Below, piece after piece: positions 11,801 through 23,803 of a DNA stretch of 64,000 nt. Location: positions 1,302,001 to 1,366,000 of the forward strand of contig CM036639.1 in NCBI GenBank assembly GCA_020746105.1. Direction: 5' to 3'. Source of the DNA: Trogon surrucura. Lineage: Eukaryota > Chordata > Aves > Trogoniformes > Trogonidae. The first letter of the stretch is position 1. Every line of letters starts with the position of its first letter. The notes beneath the pieces are model-generated. The model was not told where the DNA came from. It worked only from the letters and a program-made list of their open reading frames with translations, and searched no databases. A program made the translations under genes and the position numbers.

Positions 11801-14800
11801 AGCAGAACTAGCAGTGTCTGCTTGTGAGCACTGGGTGGCTTCTCCTGAAAAGGCGATGCTCAGAAGTGTTGCTGTCCGAATATTTTACAGTTGCTGTGCT
11901 GCACAACACCTCGAATTCCTGCCTTCAACACTGATATCGTTGTATGTTCTTTCCTTTTCAGAGTTGTCCAGAATTGGTTCAGCATCTGAGGTGAGCACAA
12001 GGCTTGTTTGTAGAATTTTCGCAACATTTAAAGAACATGTTCTGGGGCTTAAACAAAACCTTCTCTGTTATGAATTTGGATACATGTGAGCATTTTCTCC
12101 CTCTTCCTTTCAGAGAGAAAAATTTTGATGAGTTTTCTAAGCACCTAAGGGGGCTCGTGAACCTGTATAAGTTGCCTGGAGAAAAGTAAGTGTAGAATCT
12201 ATTTGTTTACGTCCACGTGCATAAAATTAATTGAATCTACAAACTTTTAGTGCTTAAATTTGCACTGTGTGTGGTCTTGGTCGCCACGGCTTGCACGTGC
12301 ACAGGGTGGGTAGGGAGGGTTTAATGTGAAGTGGGAAGGCAGGACGAAAATTTGTAGTTTCTAAATGCTCAATGTGATGACAAGTATTGCAGCTCCTCAG
12401 CCACCAGTTCTGTCACTTGGATTTCATCGCGGTTTCTCTCAATTTTTCTGACATTGTTTTGTTGTTGTTTTTTTTCCCCAGCAAACTTAAAACTAAAATG
12501 TACTTAGCTCTGCAGTCCTTAGAGCTGGATCTCTCAAAAATGGCAGGGATGTATTGGTAAGGACGTCTGCATGGTTTGTTGGTTTTTGTTGTTTTTTTAC
12601 CCCTTAACGCTGCATCGCGGTGGCTGATTCTGGTCATGCCAGGTCCTGTGTATCTGGGAAGTGTCGAGTCTATGCCAGTACAGCCTGACACTGTTACTAA
12701 GAGCAGTGCTGAGGCCGTAGAAAACCTGTGCAGGCAGGGCGATTATTATATATATAGGGAGGAAAATTGCTTAGAATTTTCTGAGCATTTCATTTTTAAC
12801 CGCAGAATTCAGCTGAAAGAAAGTCTGGAAGGTCAAAAGCTTGTAACTACATGGATTAATGGTAATGTGTTTTACAGTGAGAAACTGAGAAACATTTGAC
12901 CTTTTTCACTGCTATAGATTCAGTGGATAAACCATCCATGCTGTAGAGAGTAAAGGATCTTTTGTTTCGCCTATAAGTGTGTAGTTTAAGATCACTCTCT
13001 CTGTGTGTATGTTGGGCTAAAGTCTTAGGCTGCCATCAGCACGTGAATTTTGCCTTCGGGTGTGACTCTGGCTTGTTACACGCCTGTGATTGCCTCTCTT
13101 GCAGGCAGGCCACCAACGCAAATCCCCTCGACAAGATTCTTCATGGCAGTGTTGGCTATCTCACCCCCAGGAGCGGAGGTATCTTCGATTCGCAGTTGAA
13201 AACGAAAAGAGTTACGATTGCTTGGTTCAGGGTCCCCTTTATGGACGTTAGTTTTACATTAACTGGTGGCAGTGATGGCAAATGCTCATCAGACTAAAAG
13301 AGGGACAAGGTGGGTGGGTGTTTTTGCAAGTCCCACATGACCTGGAAATGCCAGCTGGTCTTTACAGAGCCACACAGGGTCATTTTGTGGCAGATGGGCA
13401 CGTCTCTGTGTTTTGACAGCACAGAACACCTCTCTCAAGGTGCAGTGGCAGCTCTGTGCGGCGTGTGCTGTGCTACAGGGGTTAATAACAGTCGGGTTAG
13501 CTTGTATCGTCAGGATGCCTGCTCAAAAGCTTCTCTTCCACAGGTCTTCTGATGAATCTCAAGTATTATGTCTCCCCCTATGATTTATTTGAAGACGGCA
13601 CTGGAGCCCCCGTTGTTTTGCACGAGAACAGCGGTAGGTCAGCTTTAGAAGCTAGCGTGGGCTGCTGCTGCTTGAAGCAGAGAAGAAAGCAGAACTACAG
13701 CAGTCTAGCTCCCCTCACCTTGTGACAAACAAACAAACAAACAAGCAAAAAGTGTAGGTTGAGTGACAGAGGTTTAATAAGCTCCTGTGTAAATGCTGCC
13801 TGAGGTTGACCCTCTTCCCAAACCTCACGGCGGGTTTGGAGCTTGAGCTGAACTGCTGCCGAGGGGCACAGGTGACAGTCTGCATCGTTTCCGTCGTTAA
13901 CGCGGGATTTATTTTGTTGTGGCAATCCCTGTGTCCCTACCATCGGACTGAAAGGTTGTTTTTCATGCGTGTGTGTGGACATCTGGCTCTTGCTAAAATG
14001 ACGGAGCTGAGCACCAGTTAAAATTGAAGCTGGTCTTGGAAAAAAAGATCAAATTGTCCAGGCTCGTTATTTGCTTTGCTTTGCAAAGAGCGTACCACGC
14101 AAAAATGTATTCGGAATATATTTTTAAGAATTACGCAATTGGACCACCGTGCAAGTGAAAAATAGAGCCTTAGGCAGTGGAACTCATTTGGCTGCAGCCC
14201 ATTTAGTGGTAAAGGGGAGCCCTGCAAACTGAGCCTCGTGGAAGAAGCGAGACGCTACAGCGATACTTCATTCATCACGTTTGCATTGTGGGTTTTTTTC
14301 CGTCGGCTGACGTTGTGTTGTGATTTTTATTTTTCTTGCTTCCTCTTGCAGTTCCTCGGTCTTTGGGCATGAACGTGTCAGTAACAGTTGAGGGGACCAT
14401 GGCTATGTACAAACTTCCGATTGCTCCTCTGATCATGGGCTCCCACCCGGTTGACAGCAAAGGGTAAGCGCGGGACGCGGCTGCCGGGGTTAGCTGCGAA
14501 GTCAGCGCTCGGTCCTCGGTTGGAGTCAGAGGAGGGACACGAGTGCGTGATGTCATAACGTTATGTGCCGAGGAACACGTACTTCAGGCACGTGACGTGC
14601 TCTTTGAGGAGGGTCTTAATTTTGAAGAAGATGTAGCAGTTGGGATTTGAGCAAGCAGAAAACTGGATGCCGGGCACTCGTAGCAGAAGCTGGAGTCATG
14701 CCCAGCATCTAACGAGATCTTGTGTTAACCCGATGTTTCAGAACCCCATCGTTCTCGTCCATCACCAGTGCCAACAGCGTGGACTTACCAGCTTGTTTCT

Positions 14801-17800
14801 TCCTGAAATTCCCACGTCCCATTCCAGTGTCTCGAGCTTTCATTCAGAAGCTGCAGGGCTGCACAGGTGGGTTCCAGATCCATCAGGCAGACGCTCCCTG
14901 GGTTTTTGTTAATAAGCTGCTGCTAATTTTTCACATGTGCCAGAAAAGTTACCCGGAGTTTTGTGTTATTTTCAGTAAAACCTGAGTGGTAGCACCTCCT
15001 GTAGCTCGCTGTCCCTTCCAGGCTCCCAGGTTCTATCGTTCTGTGCCATCCTGTTCCCGCAGGGATTCCGTTGTTTGACACGCCACCGACGTTCGTACCC
15101 TTGTACGAGTTGATCACACAGTTCGAGTTGTCCAAGGAGGCTGATCCTCTACCTTTAAACCACAACATGCGCTTCTATGCAGTAAGTATGTCCCTACAGC
15201 CAGGGCGCTCTCCTTTGCCTTTCATAGGAAAAACTGATGCTATGTGAGGGTTGGAATTCACGTAGGGGCATGACCACAGTAATTAGGGAAATGAGGTGAT
15301 GGAAAATCCATTGCTGTTGAGGCGCAGCTGCAGGAATGACAGCGGAGGAATGGGACTGAGCCTCCCCAGGTTCTGTCCTTGTGTTCAGACTGTAACGTGG
15401 CTGAATGAATCGCATCACGTTGGGAGAAACCTTAGTTCTTAAACCTCTCCATGATGGATCTCCTGTTAGCTTGAGAGGATTTCTCTTTTCCTGGGGAGGG
15501 ATGCCGTGCCATATGAAACTGCGACAGTGAATACTGCTCGGCAGTGCTACTTCTGAGGAGCTGAAATTGTGTTTTCCTTGTTCAGGTTGGAAGGAAAATG
15601 TCTTTACTGTCTTTCACTTCCTGCCAGGAAGGTGACTTAGTGTTAGCTGGGTCTGGGGCCTGCTCTTCCCTTCCCAGATGTCTTTTATTACCTTGTACCC
15701 AGCTGGAATAAAGCAGAAATTGTTTGTCAGGCTCTTCCAGGACAGCAGCACTGTTACTTTCTGAACAAAGATGCTCCTCTCCCTGATGGAAGAAGCCTTC
15801 AAGGAACTCTGATTAGTAAAATCGCCTTTCAGCACCCTGGACGGGTTCCTCTCATCCTCAATTTGATCAGGCATCAGGTGGCGTACAACACCCTCATTGG
15901 CAGCTGCGTCAAGCGGACAGTTTTAAAAGAAGGTGGGTACTGCTTCAGGTGGAATATGAGGTCTGGATAATACGAAGCCCTAGGTGATTTTCCCAGATGT
16001 AGGAATAAAAAGTGGGAACTAAGCTGCTTGCTTTTTTATTTTGAATTATTGGGTTTTTTTCTTCTGTAAGGGAGTATCAAGCTGGTCCATCTCGTGTATT
16101 CCCTAATTTAATGGTTCCCATGTCTTCCAGATTCTCCCGGGATCCTGCAGTTTGAGGTTTGTCCTCTCTCTGACTCCTGCTTTAGTGTATCCTTTCAGCA
16201 TCCCGTGAACGACTCCCTGGTGTGTGGTAAGTGGACTTGATAAAAGCGTGCGTGTGTTTACAGGAAGGGTGATGGGGTTTTCTCCCACCGTGACGGGGAT
16301 TTTGATCTCTCCCATCTCCCTTCTCTCTTTCAGTGGTGATGGATGTGCAAGACTCTACCCACGTGAACTGTAAGCTGTACAAAGGGCTGTCCGATGCTCT
16401 GATCTGTACCGATGATTTCATTGCCAAAGTTGTTCAAAGGTAAGCTGGGTTTTCCTTGTGCTGCCACACACTCCAAATCCTGTAGAGGAAGGCTGTGTCT
16501 GTCTCATATTTATCCTAGAGGTTCTGGAGCTGTCGTGGCCGTGGGTGAGTTTTGGTAATGGTTGTTTGGAGGAGAGGAAACTTGGAGTCATTTTGAATGA
16601 TGCGATTCATTTCGAATGACTCAATTCCAGCTGTTGAACCGTAGCGGCTTGTTTTTTGAGTGTGTGTCCAAGGTGGCAGAGTCAGTGTAACAGCTCAGAC
16701 TGCATCGTGTGCTTTCACTGCGAGGTCGGGCCAGCTATTAGTTGTTGGAGTTAATCAATTAATTAATTCTCCCTTTGTGGTTGCAAGGCAATGTATAAAG
16801 GCACAGCTGTCTCATGGCTGAATAAGCATGAAGGGATAAGTCAGTGCAAGCAGAGCAGCGGGGCATTTACAGTGCCCAGACCTGTGGCTCTCCTGTGCCC
16901 GAGAGCTTTGCCACTTGCTTAATGTCTGGTGAAAGTTGTTCAGATGTCTTCGTGACATTGCTGTAGGGCGGCAAAACGCCCGCTAACCCCTCGGTCTGAT
17001 GTCTTGCAGGTGTATGTCCATTCCCGTGACCATGAGAGCGATTCGTAGAAAAGCAGAAACGATTCAAGCAGACACCCCAGCCTTGTCCCTCATTGCAGAG
17101 ACAGTAGAAGATATGGTGAAGAAAAACCTGCCCCCAGCCAGCAGCCCAGGGTATGGCATGACCACAGGCAGCAACCCAATGAGTGGTACCACTACCCCGA
17201 CAAACACTTTTCCCGGGGGGCCCATCACTACTCTGTTTAACATAAGCATGAAAGAGAGGCATGACTCGGTGGGCCATGGGGAGGACTTCAGCAAAGTGTC
17301 TCAGAACCCGATTCTCACTAGTTTGTTGCAGATCACAGGGAATGTGGGCTCTACCATTGGCTCCAGTCCAACCCCTCCCCATCACACACCACCACCAGTA
17401 TCCTCACCAGCAAGCAACACCAAGAACCACCCCATGCTCATGAACCTTCTTAAAGAGAATCCCCCTCAGGATTTCTCCACTCTGTACGGGAGCAGCCCTC
17501 TCGAAAGGCAGAACTCTTCCTCTGGCTCCCCCAGAATGGAGGTGGGCCCTGGGGGGAATAAGCAAAAGAAAAAAAAATCCCGCATGCCGGCCGACAAGCC
17601 CAAGCATCAGACTGAGGATGATTTCCAGAGGGAGCTTTTCTCAATGGATGTTGACTCCCAGAATCCCATTTTTGATGTCAACATGACTGCAGACACCCTG
17701 GACACCCCTCATATTACTCCGGCACCCAGCCAGTGCAGCACTCCTCCTACTACCTACCCCCAGCCTATACCTCACTCGCAGCCCAGTATTCAGAGAATGG

Positions 17801-20253
17801 TTCGACTTTCTAGTTCGGACAGCATTGGGGCCGATGTTACCGATATCCTCTCGGATATAGCAGAGGAGGCTTCCAAGCTCCCCGCCACTAATGAGGACTG
17901 CCCGCCCATTGGTACTCCCGTGAGAGACTCATCTAGTTCAGGACATTCACAAAGTGCCCTCTTTGACCCCGATGTTTTTCAGACGAGCAATAGCGAGAAC
18001 CCGTACACAGATCCAGCAGACCTGATAGCAGACGCTGCTGTGAGCCCCAACAGCGATTCTTCAAACCATTTTTTCCCCGATGGAGTAGATTTCAATCCCG
18101 ACTTGCTCAACAGTCAGAGTCAGAGTGGCTTTGGGGAGGAGTACTTCGATGAGAGTAGTCAGAGCGGAGACACTGATGATTTCAAGGGCTACGCCTCCCA
18201 GGCTCTAAGCACTTTGGGGGTGCAAGTCTTGGGGGCTGATGGGGGGGAAAATAAATTTAAAGGTAGCAATCAGTCCGATACGGTAGATTTTAGTATTATC
18301 GCGGCTGCAAGCAAAGCACTGGGGTCTTCTGACATCATGGAGCATCACAGTGGAGGTCAGAGCCCTTTACTGAACGCGGGGGATATAGGAAAAGAAAAGT
18401 CTCAGAAACGGGTAAAGGAAGGCAACGGTTCTGGAAGTAACGTGGCGGGTCCCGGGATAGACGGGAAGCCAGGGAAGCGCAGCCGGACGCCATCCAGTGA
18501 TGGTAAAAGCAAAGAGAAACTTCCAAAGCGGAAGAAGCAGGACACAGATGGGAAATCTCCATCTCACAGTTCATCCAACAGGCCTTTCACGCCACCGGCC
18601 AGCACAGGTGGGTCCAAATCTCCTGGGAGTTCAGGCAGATCTCAGACTCCTCCCGGTGTAGCTACTCCTCCTATTCCAAAAATAACCATTCAGATCCCAA
18701 AAGGGACAGTGACTGTTGGCAAACCGTCTTCGCACGGCCAGTATACGAGTAGTGGCTCTGTCACCTCCTCCGGCAGCAAAAGCCATCATAGCCATTCTTC
18801 CTCCTCTTCCTCTTCTTCCTCCTCTTCAACCTCAGGCAAAATTAAAAGCAGCAAATCGGAAGGGTCTTCTGGCTCAAAGATGAGCAGCAGCCTCTACTCA
18901 AGCCAAGGCGGCTCCGGTTCAGGTCAGTCCAAAAGCTCAGCTCAGTCGGTGGGGAAGCCCGGATCCTCGCCCATCACCAAGCACGGCCTCAGCAGCGGTT
19001 CTGGAAGCACCAAGATGAAACCTCAAGGAAAGCCGTCGTCGCTTATGAACCCTTCCATGAGTAAACCAAACATCTCTCCGTCTCATTCCAGACCTTCCGG
19101 AGGTTCTGACAAGCTTGCTTCTCCCATGAAACCCGTCCCAGGTACTCCGCCGTCATCTAAAGCCAAGTCACCCATCAGTTCAGGTTCCGGAGGCTCCCAT
19201 ATGTCTGGGACCGGATCGAGCTCAAGTATGAAATCGTCTTCAGGAATGGGATCCTCCGGGTCTATGTCGCAGAAACCGCCTCCGTCATCAAACTCTTCGA
19301 CGGCCTCTTCATCTTCCTTTTCGTCTAGCGGGTCTTCCATGTCTTCATCTCAAAACCAGCATGGAAGCTCCAAGGGCAAATCTCCAAGCAGGAACAAGAA
19401 GCCATCTCTGACTGCAGTCATAGACAAACTGAAACACGGGGTTGTCACTAGCGGGCCTGGTGGAGAAGACCCGATGGACGGACAAATGGGGCCAAGTTCC
19501 AATTCCTCAAGCCATACCATGTCCTCCAAACACAATATGTCCGGAGGCGAGTTCCAGGGCAAACGGGAGAAAAGCGACAAAGAGAAATCTAAAGTCTCGG
19601 TTTCTGGAGGATCTGTTGACTCTTCCAAGAAGACTTCGGATTCCAAAAGTGTTGGAAGCACTGGAGTGGCCAAAATTATCATCAGCAAACACGACGGTGG
19701 TTCCCCTAGCATTAAAGCCAAAGTGACTTTGCAGAAACCCGGGGAAGGAGGTGGGGATGGCCTGAGGCCTCAGATGGCTTCTTCCAAAAGCTACGGGTCC
19801 CCTCTCATCAGCGGATCTACTCCGAAACACGAGCGCTGCTCTCCCAGCCACAGCAAGTCACCAGCATACACCCCCCAAAACATAGACAGCGAGAGCGAGT
19901 CGGGCTCTTCCATAGCGGAGAAGTCCTACCAGAACAGCCCCAGCTCTGACGACGGCATCAGGCCTCTGCCCGAGTATAGCTCAGAAAAACACAAGAAGCA
20001 CAAAAAAGAGAAGAAAAAAGTGAAAGACAAAGACCGGGACAGAGATCGGGATCGCGATAAGGACAGAGACAAGAAGAAATCTCACAGCCTGAAGCCGGAG
20101 AGCTGGTCCAAGTCCCCGATTTCGGCTGACCAGTCCCTCTCCATGGCGAGCAGCGCTATCCTGTCGGCTGAGCGGCCGTCCCGGGCTAGCCCCGAGTTTT
20201 TGATCGGGGAGGAAGATGACGATCTCATGGATGTCGCTCTGATTGGCAATTAA
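8850..20253 (+). CDS. MED1: MED1, Mediator complex subunit 1 (complete)
   Basis: Seventeen coding exons: 8850-8877, 10114-10220, 10437-10515, 10948-11002, 11123-11255, 11962-11990, 12114-12185, 12482-12556, 13105-13178, 13544-13633, 14352-14463, 14742-14866, 15063-15181, 15731-15932, 16131-16226, 16334-16439, 17010-20253. Every junction is GT-AG and phases agree, giving 1581 codons plus stop, the length I recall for human MED1. The N-terminal half is the folded Med1 domain. The 3.2-kb last exon encodes the nuclear-receptor boxes LTSLL (residues about 603-607) and LMNLL (about 644-648), then a long Ser/Pro/Lys-rich disordered tail with a poly-serine run, a basic KHKKHKKEKKK block and the acidic ending EEDDDLMDVALIGN. 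MED1 bridges nuclear receptors and other activators to Mediator and RNA polymerase II in the nucleus (family knowledge). Exon 3 has a weak donor (GTTGGT). Exon 1 is the most divergent part. Confidence 0.98.
9331..9524. repeat. 40-bp minisatellite in MED1 intron 1
   Basis: Almost five head-to-tail copies of a 40-bp GC-rich unit built from GGTGGGTGGGATGGGACACC and CGCCCGTGGGGACRGGAGGA. Copies differ by single bases, and the last lacks a few. The array lies about 450 bp inside intron 1, in the CpG-island shore. Open frames through it on both strands are stop-free repeat artefacts. Confidence 0.93.
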
Positions 20254-23005
20254 TTTGCTTAGCGTCTTTCAAAGGGGAGCTGTCTGCGGGACCTGCGGGT
20301 TCTAGAGGTGGAAAGGAACCATTCCCTGCAAACCCGCCACGCTGATATTTATGGGGAGTGTTTGAACAGAGAGAAAAAAAAAAAGTATTTCCAAGGATCT
20401 CCAAAGCCTGAACAGGAAGTGTGAGTGCCAGCAGCTCGTCTGGCAAGCCAGGTTCCGGATGTGGCCTTCATCCCGCGGGCACTTACGCTCGTTCTTCATT
20501 CACAAGTGTTAGCAGCCCCATCAGAGTTAATGGGTGTAAAGCGACGTGCGTGTGAGGGGGGGGAGCAGACCCCAAACTGGTGCAAACGGAAATGGGCTGT
20601 TCCGGGGGAGTCCGAGTTCCTCTGCCCTTCCTCCCGTTCAGAATAAGTTACTTTTGTATTTAGGAAATTTTAAAGGGATTATTTTAGGGCATGTTTTAGG
20701 GTTGGGTTTTATTCTTTTCAGAAGGGCGGTTGAAAGGAAGAAGAAATTGAAGGGGTTTTTTAATTTATTTTATTTTTGTGGCATTTCTTCATTCGATGCC
20801 CGATTCAGCGTGGTGCCGAGGAGCTTCATCTTCCTCTCGCTCGAGCTGCCCTGCAGAGTCGGGCACCATGCTCTGGTGGATACTATTCCAGGTCACGGCG
20901 GTGAAGGACTGCTCTCTGTGTTTGACTTCCCTTTTGTTTTAGCTATTTATTTATGTCCGTGTCCGAGCGCCTCGTGCCGCTTGTTTTCACACAGCCTCCG
21001 CTTTCAGTGTTCGCTGCGGAGCCCAGAGGGACTCGGGGAGTTTGGGTAGAGCCCGTGCAGCTTGTGCACACGTGCAGCCACCGTTGCTTTTGGTGAAGTC
21101 GGTGACGTTCTGCCGTGCGTTGGAGCAAATCGAAGTGGAGAAGGGACTTCGCTGACTCCATCTGAGCCTTTCTTCCGAGCAAACAGAGCGTCCCCCGAGT
21201 GCCCTGATGCGATGGACTGCGAGCCACGCACGTCCCAGTCCTGCGAGAACTTCAGAGCTTCGTTTATCGGCTACGGATAATTCCATTAACACTGATAGAG
21301 CAGCCAGTGTGCGTTCAGTGAAAAAAACAGCCCTCGTTTTCTCAGCCCTTCGGGGGTTTCATTTGGGTTTTTGCTTTTTTTTTTTTTAACTTGCAGCACA
21401 CTTCTCAGTAATTCTGGTAACACACGCGGGCCTTGGCACCTCTCTGTGGGAGGTGTTGGCCCGGCAGCGTGAGCCGGCCGTGCCCTAGTGCTGGCGCTGA
21501 CGCTGCTCGAAAAAACCAGCCCCTGACTGGTTCATCTGGGACCAGTCGTAGCAGAAGCAGCGGTTTCCCCAAGAGATGGATTTTCCCCTTTTGGCTGGAA
21601 TTAAGAGCATGACTCAGGCATCCTCTGTGGTCTTATCTCGGTCCATGAAAGGAAAAGGGAATCAGGAGGGTGTTTTATTTTTAAAAGCAGTTAAATCTGA
21701 TTCACTGAAGAGGAATGTGGGAAATCAAGAGTCCTGTGAGCACAACTCCTTTCTGGATCGCGTACCGAGCAGAATCCTGCGCCCGGTGGATTTTGCTGTT
21801 GATTCCTGGAGGCCAGGATTTCCCCCGTGGGAATGAGATTGTACTTCACATTTGGAGATGCAGTCTGAAAAGATGGCAAGGATTTCGGTTTCTTTCAAGC
21901 CACGGAGATTCCCAGCCCTGCTTGCGGCCTGCCCCCTGTGGTACCCCGGGCAAGCGGGGGTGGCAACTGTTCTGTTTATTGTAGGGGTTTTTCACCTCTC
22001 CTCCTGCTGTCAGCTTAATTCCAGGGCTCACGCAGAATGTGGGAGTCATGAATTTCTCCAAACCACACCCCCCAGGCTCTGGAGAGCTCTCCCGTGTCTT
22101 TTCCACCCTTCATTCTTGCGGTCCGCAGCCCGTAGCTTCCCCCTCCGTGATGCTCCCACCTTCACGTGCTGAGGTGGTGGGAAAACAGTCAATAAAATCT
22201 AAGCCTGGAGCAAATGACGTTGTCATACGCAGCGTCACAGGCGTGTGACTGTGGGGTGGCTGAAGAGGATGTAAGAAACACAGCACCAAATGAATTTGTG
22301 TTGAGACCCTGCTGCAGTGGCTCCATCTCGAAAAGGATGCCCCGTCAAGCTCCTGCGGGTTGCCTTCTGGTTTCTAACCAAAAAAGATCCTGGATTTTAC
22401 AAAGGCTCTTTGGATCCATTCAGGGTTTTGCGAAGGCACAAAGAGCCTTCCCAAAGACACGCTCTTCAAGTTGTGTCAGGGCTGGGGATTTCGCAGGCTG
22501 GTTTGCTGAACTTTAGGATTGGAGTCATGAAGGGAAATGCCACTGGGCTTCGGAATTAACACGAACGCGTTGGAAAGGAATGAGCTGCACGTGTTGCCTC
22601 TCTGCTCTCTCAAGACCAAAGTTCAATATCCCAGGTCCCTCCTGTGGAAGGTGGGCATCGCTGCCGCCTGCAGAAGCAGAGGGAGCCAGTCTCCTCCCGG
22701 CACTGCTGCTGCGGGAGGCGCAAGTCCCATTTTCAAGCTTTTTTGCCCCATTTTGGTGTGCCATCTCCTTCCCTGCTGTATGACATAAATCATGTGAGAT
22801 AGAGACTGGAGCCGGGCACCGGCTGTGCGATGAGGAGAGATGAGGTACGCGACTAGACGGACGTTTTGACGTGTAAATGCTTGGTCTCTGACAAAAACGT
22901 ATTTTTAAAATATTTTTGCTTAATGCTCGGGTGATTATTTTACATCTTTCAGTATTGGAAAGAGAAGAGGTGTGAATGAAATAAAAGCCAAACCTTTTAA
23001 TCTCG
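20254..23005 (+). other. MED1 3' untranslated region
   Basis: About 2.7 kb without coding potential follows the TAA at 20251-20253. An AATAAA lies at 22191-22196 and another at 22980-22985, after which the FBXL20 promoter begins. A long MED1 3'UTR is normal for vertebrates. The distal signal is the likelier main end, but this is inferred. Confidence 0.75.
22980..22985 (+). terminator. Polyadenylation signal AATAAA, probable MED1 distal site
   Basis: A canonical hexamer, the last one before the GC-rich FBXL20 promoter, with GT-rich sequence downstream from about 23008. A proximal alternative is at 22191-22196. Confidence 0.65.
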
Positions 23006-23199
23006 GGCGGTGACGTGTATGTGGAGATTACAGGAAAAATGGTTCTTTTTGGCTTTTGGTGTCAGTCCCTGGGCAGGCACTGGGGTTGTCCCCGGCGGCT
23101 CCCGCAGGAAATTTCAATTTTTTTTAAAAAATACTGCAAAGAAGGCGTTTATGGAGGCGCGCATAGGTTTAGGCACGAAGAGCTCCCGGTTCTCTGGGC

Positions 23200-23803
23200 G
23201 CGGGGCCGGCCACGCTCGATTTTCCCGCGGGAATGACGTCACCCCGACGCCGCGCCACCGGGCCCGTGATTGGCTGAGCTGCGCGGCCTCCCGGAAGGGA
23301 CCGGAGGGGCGCGGAACGTCCCCATCCCCGGGACCCCCGAGCACCCCCCGTCCCTCCCGCGGGTCGCGGGGGGGGGGGTCCCAGGGGGGGACATCGTGGG
23401 GGGAGCGGGTCCTGCTCCCCCCGGTGTGGCGGGAACGGGGCGGGGGGATTCCACCCTCGGTCGCACCGGGACGGGGGGGATGAAGCTGGCGGGGCGGGGG
23501 GCGCGGCGGCCCTGCGGGGCAGGGGAAAGGGGGGAGCCCCGATCCCCCCCTCCCTCCCCGTTTCTCCGTCCCTCCGCCACCCTCCCCCCGCCGCCGCCGC
23601 CGCCGCCGGCGGCCAATGAGCGCTCGCGTTGCTGGCAGGTGCGGAGTGTTTTTGTTTTGGGTTGAAGTTGAGGCCGGAGACGGCGGCCGCGGCGGGCGGA
23701 GGCCGCGGAGCCCGGTACCCCCCGCCCTCCTCCCCCCCCACCGACCTTCCTCCCTCCCCCCCCTTCCTCCTCTTCCCCTTCTTCCCCCTGCCCCGGCCCC
23801 GCC
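23200..23803 (+). promoter_or_regulatory. FBXL20 CpG-island promoter with E2F-like, CRE and CCAAT elements
   Basis: The GC-rich stretch upstream of the FBXL20 start has a TTTCCCGCGGGAA E2F-like palindrome at 23221-23233. Directly beside it is a perfect cAMP-response element TGACGTCA at 23234-23241. An inverted CCAAT box (ATTGG) lies at 23269-23273 and a direct CCAAT at 23613-23617. No TATA box is seen. The island continues into intron 1, with G runs near 24240. Confidence 0.75.

Noticed and set aside
19083..19851. Minus-strand open frames antisense to the MED1 last exon
   Set aside because: They mirror the Ser/Pro-rich MED1 coding exon; frame-shadow artefacts.
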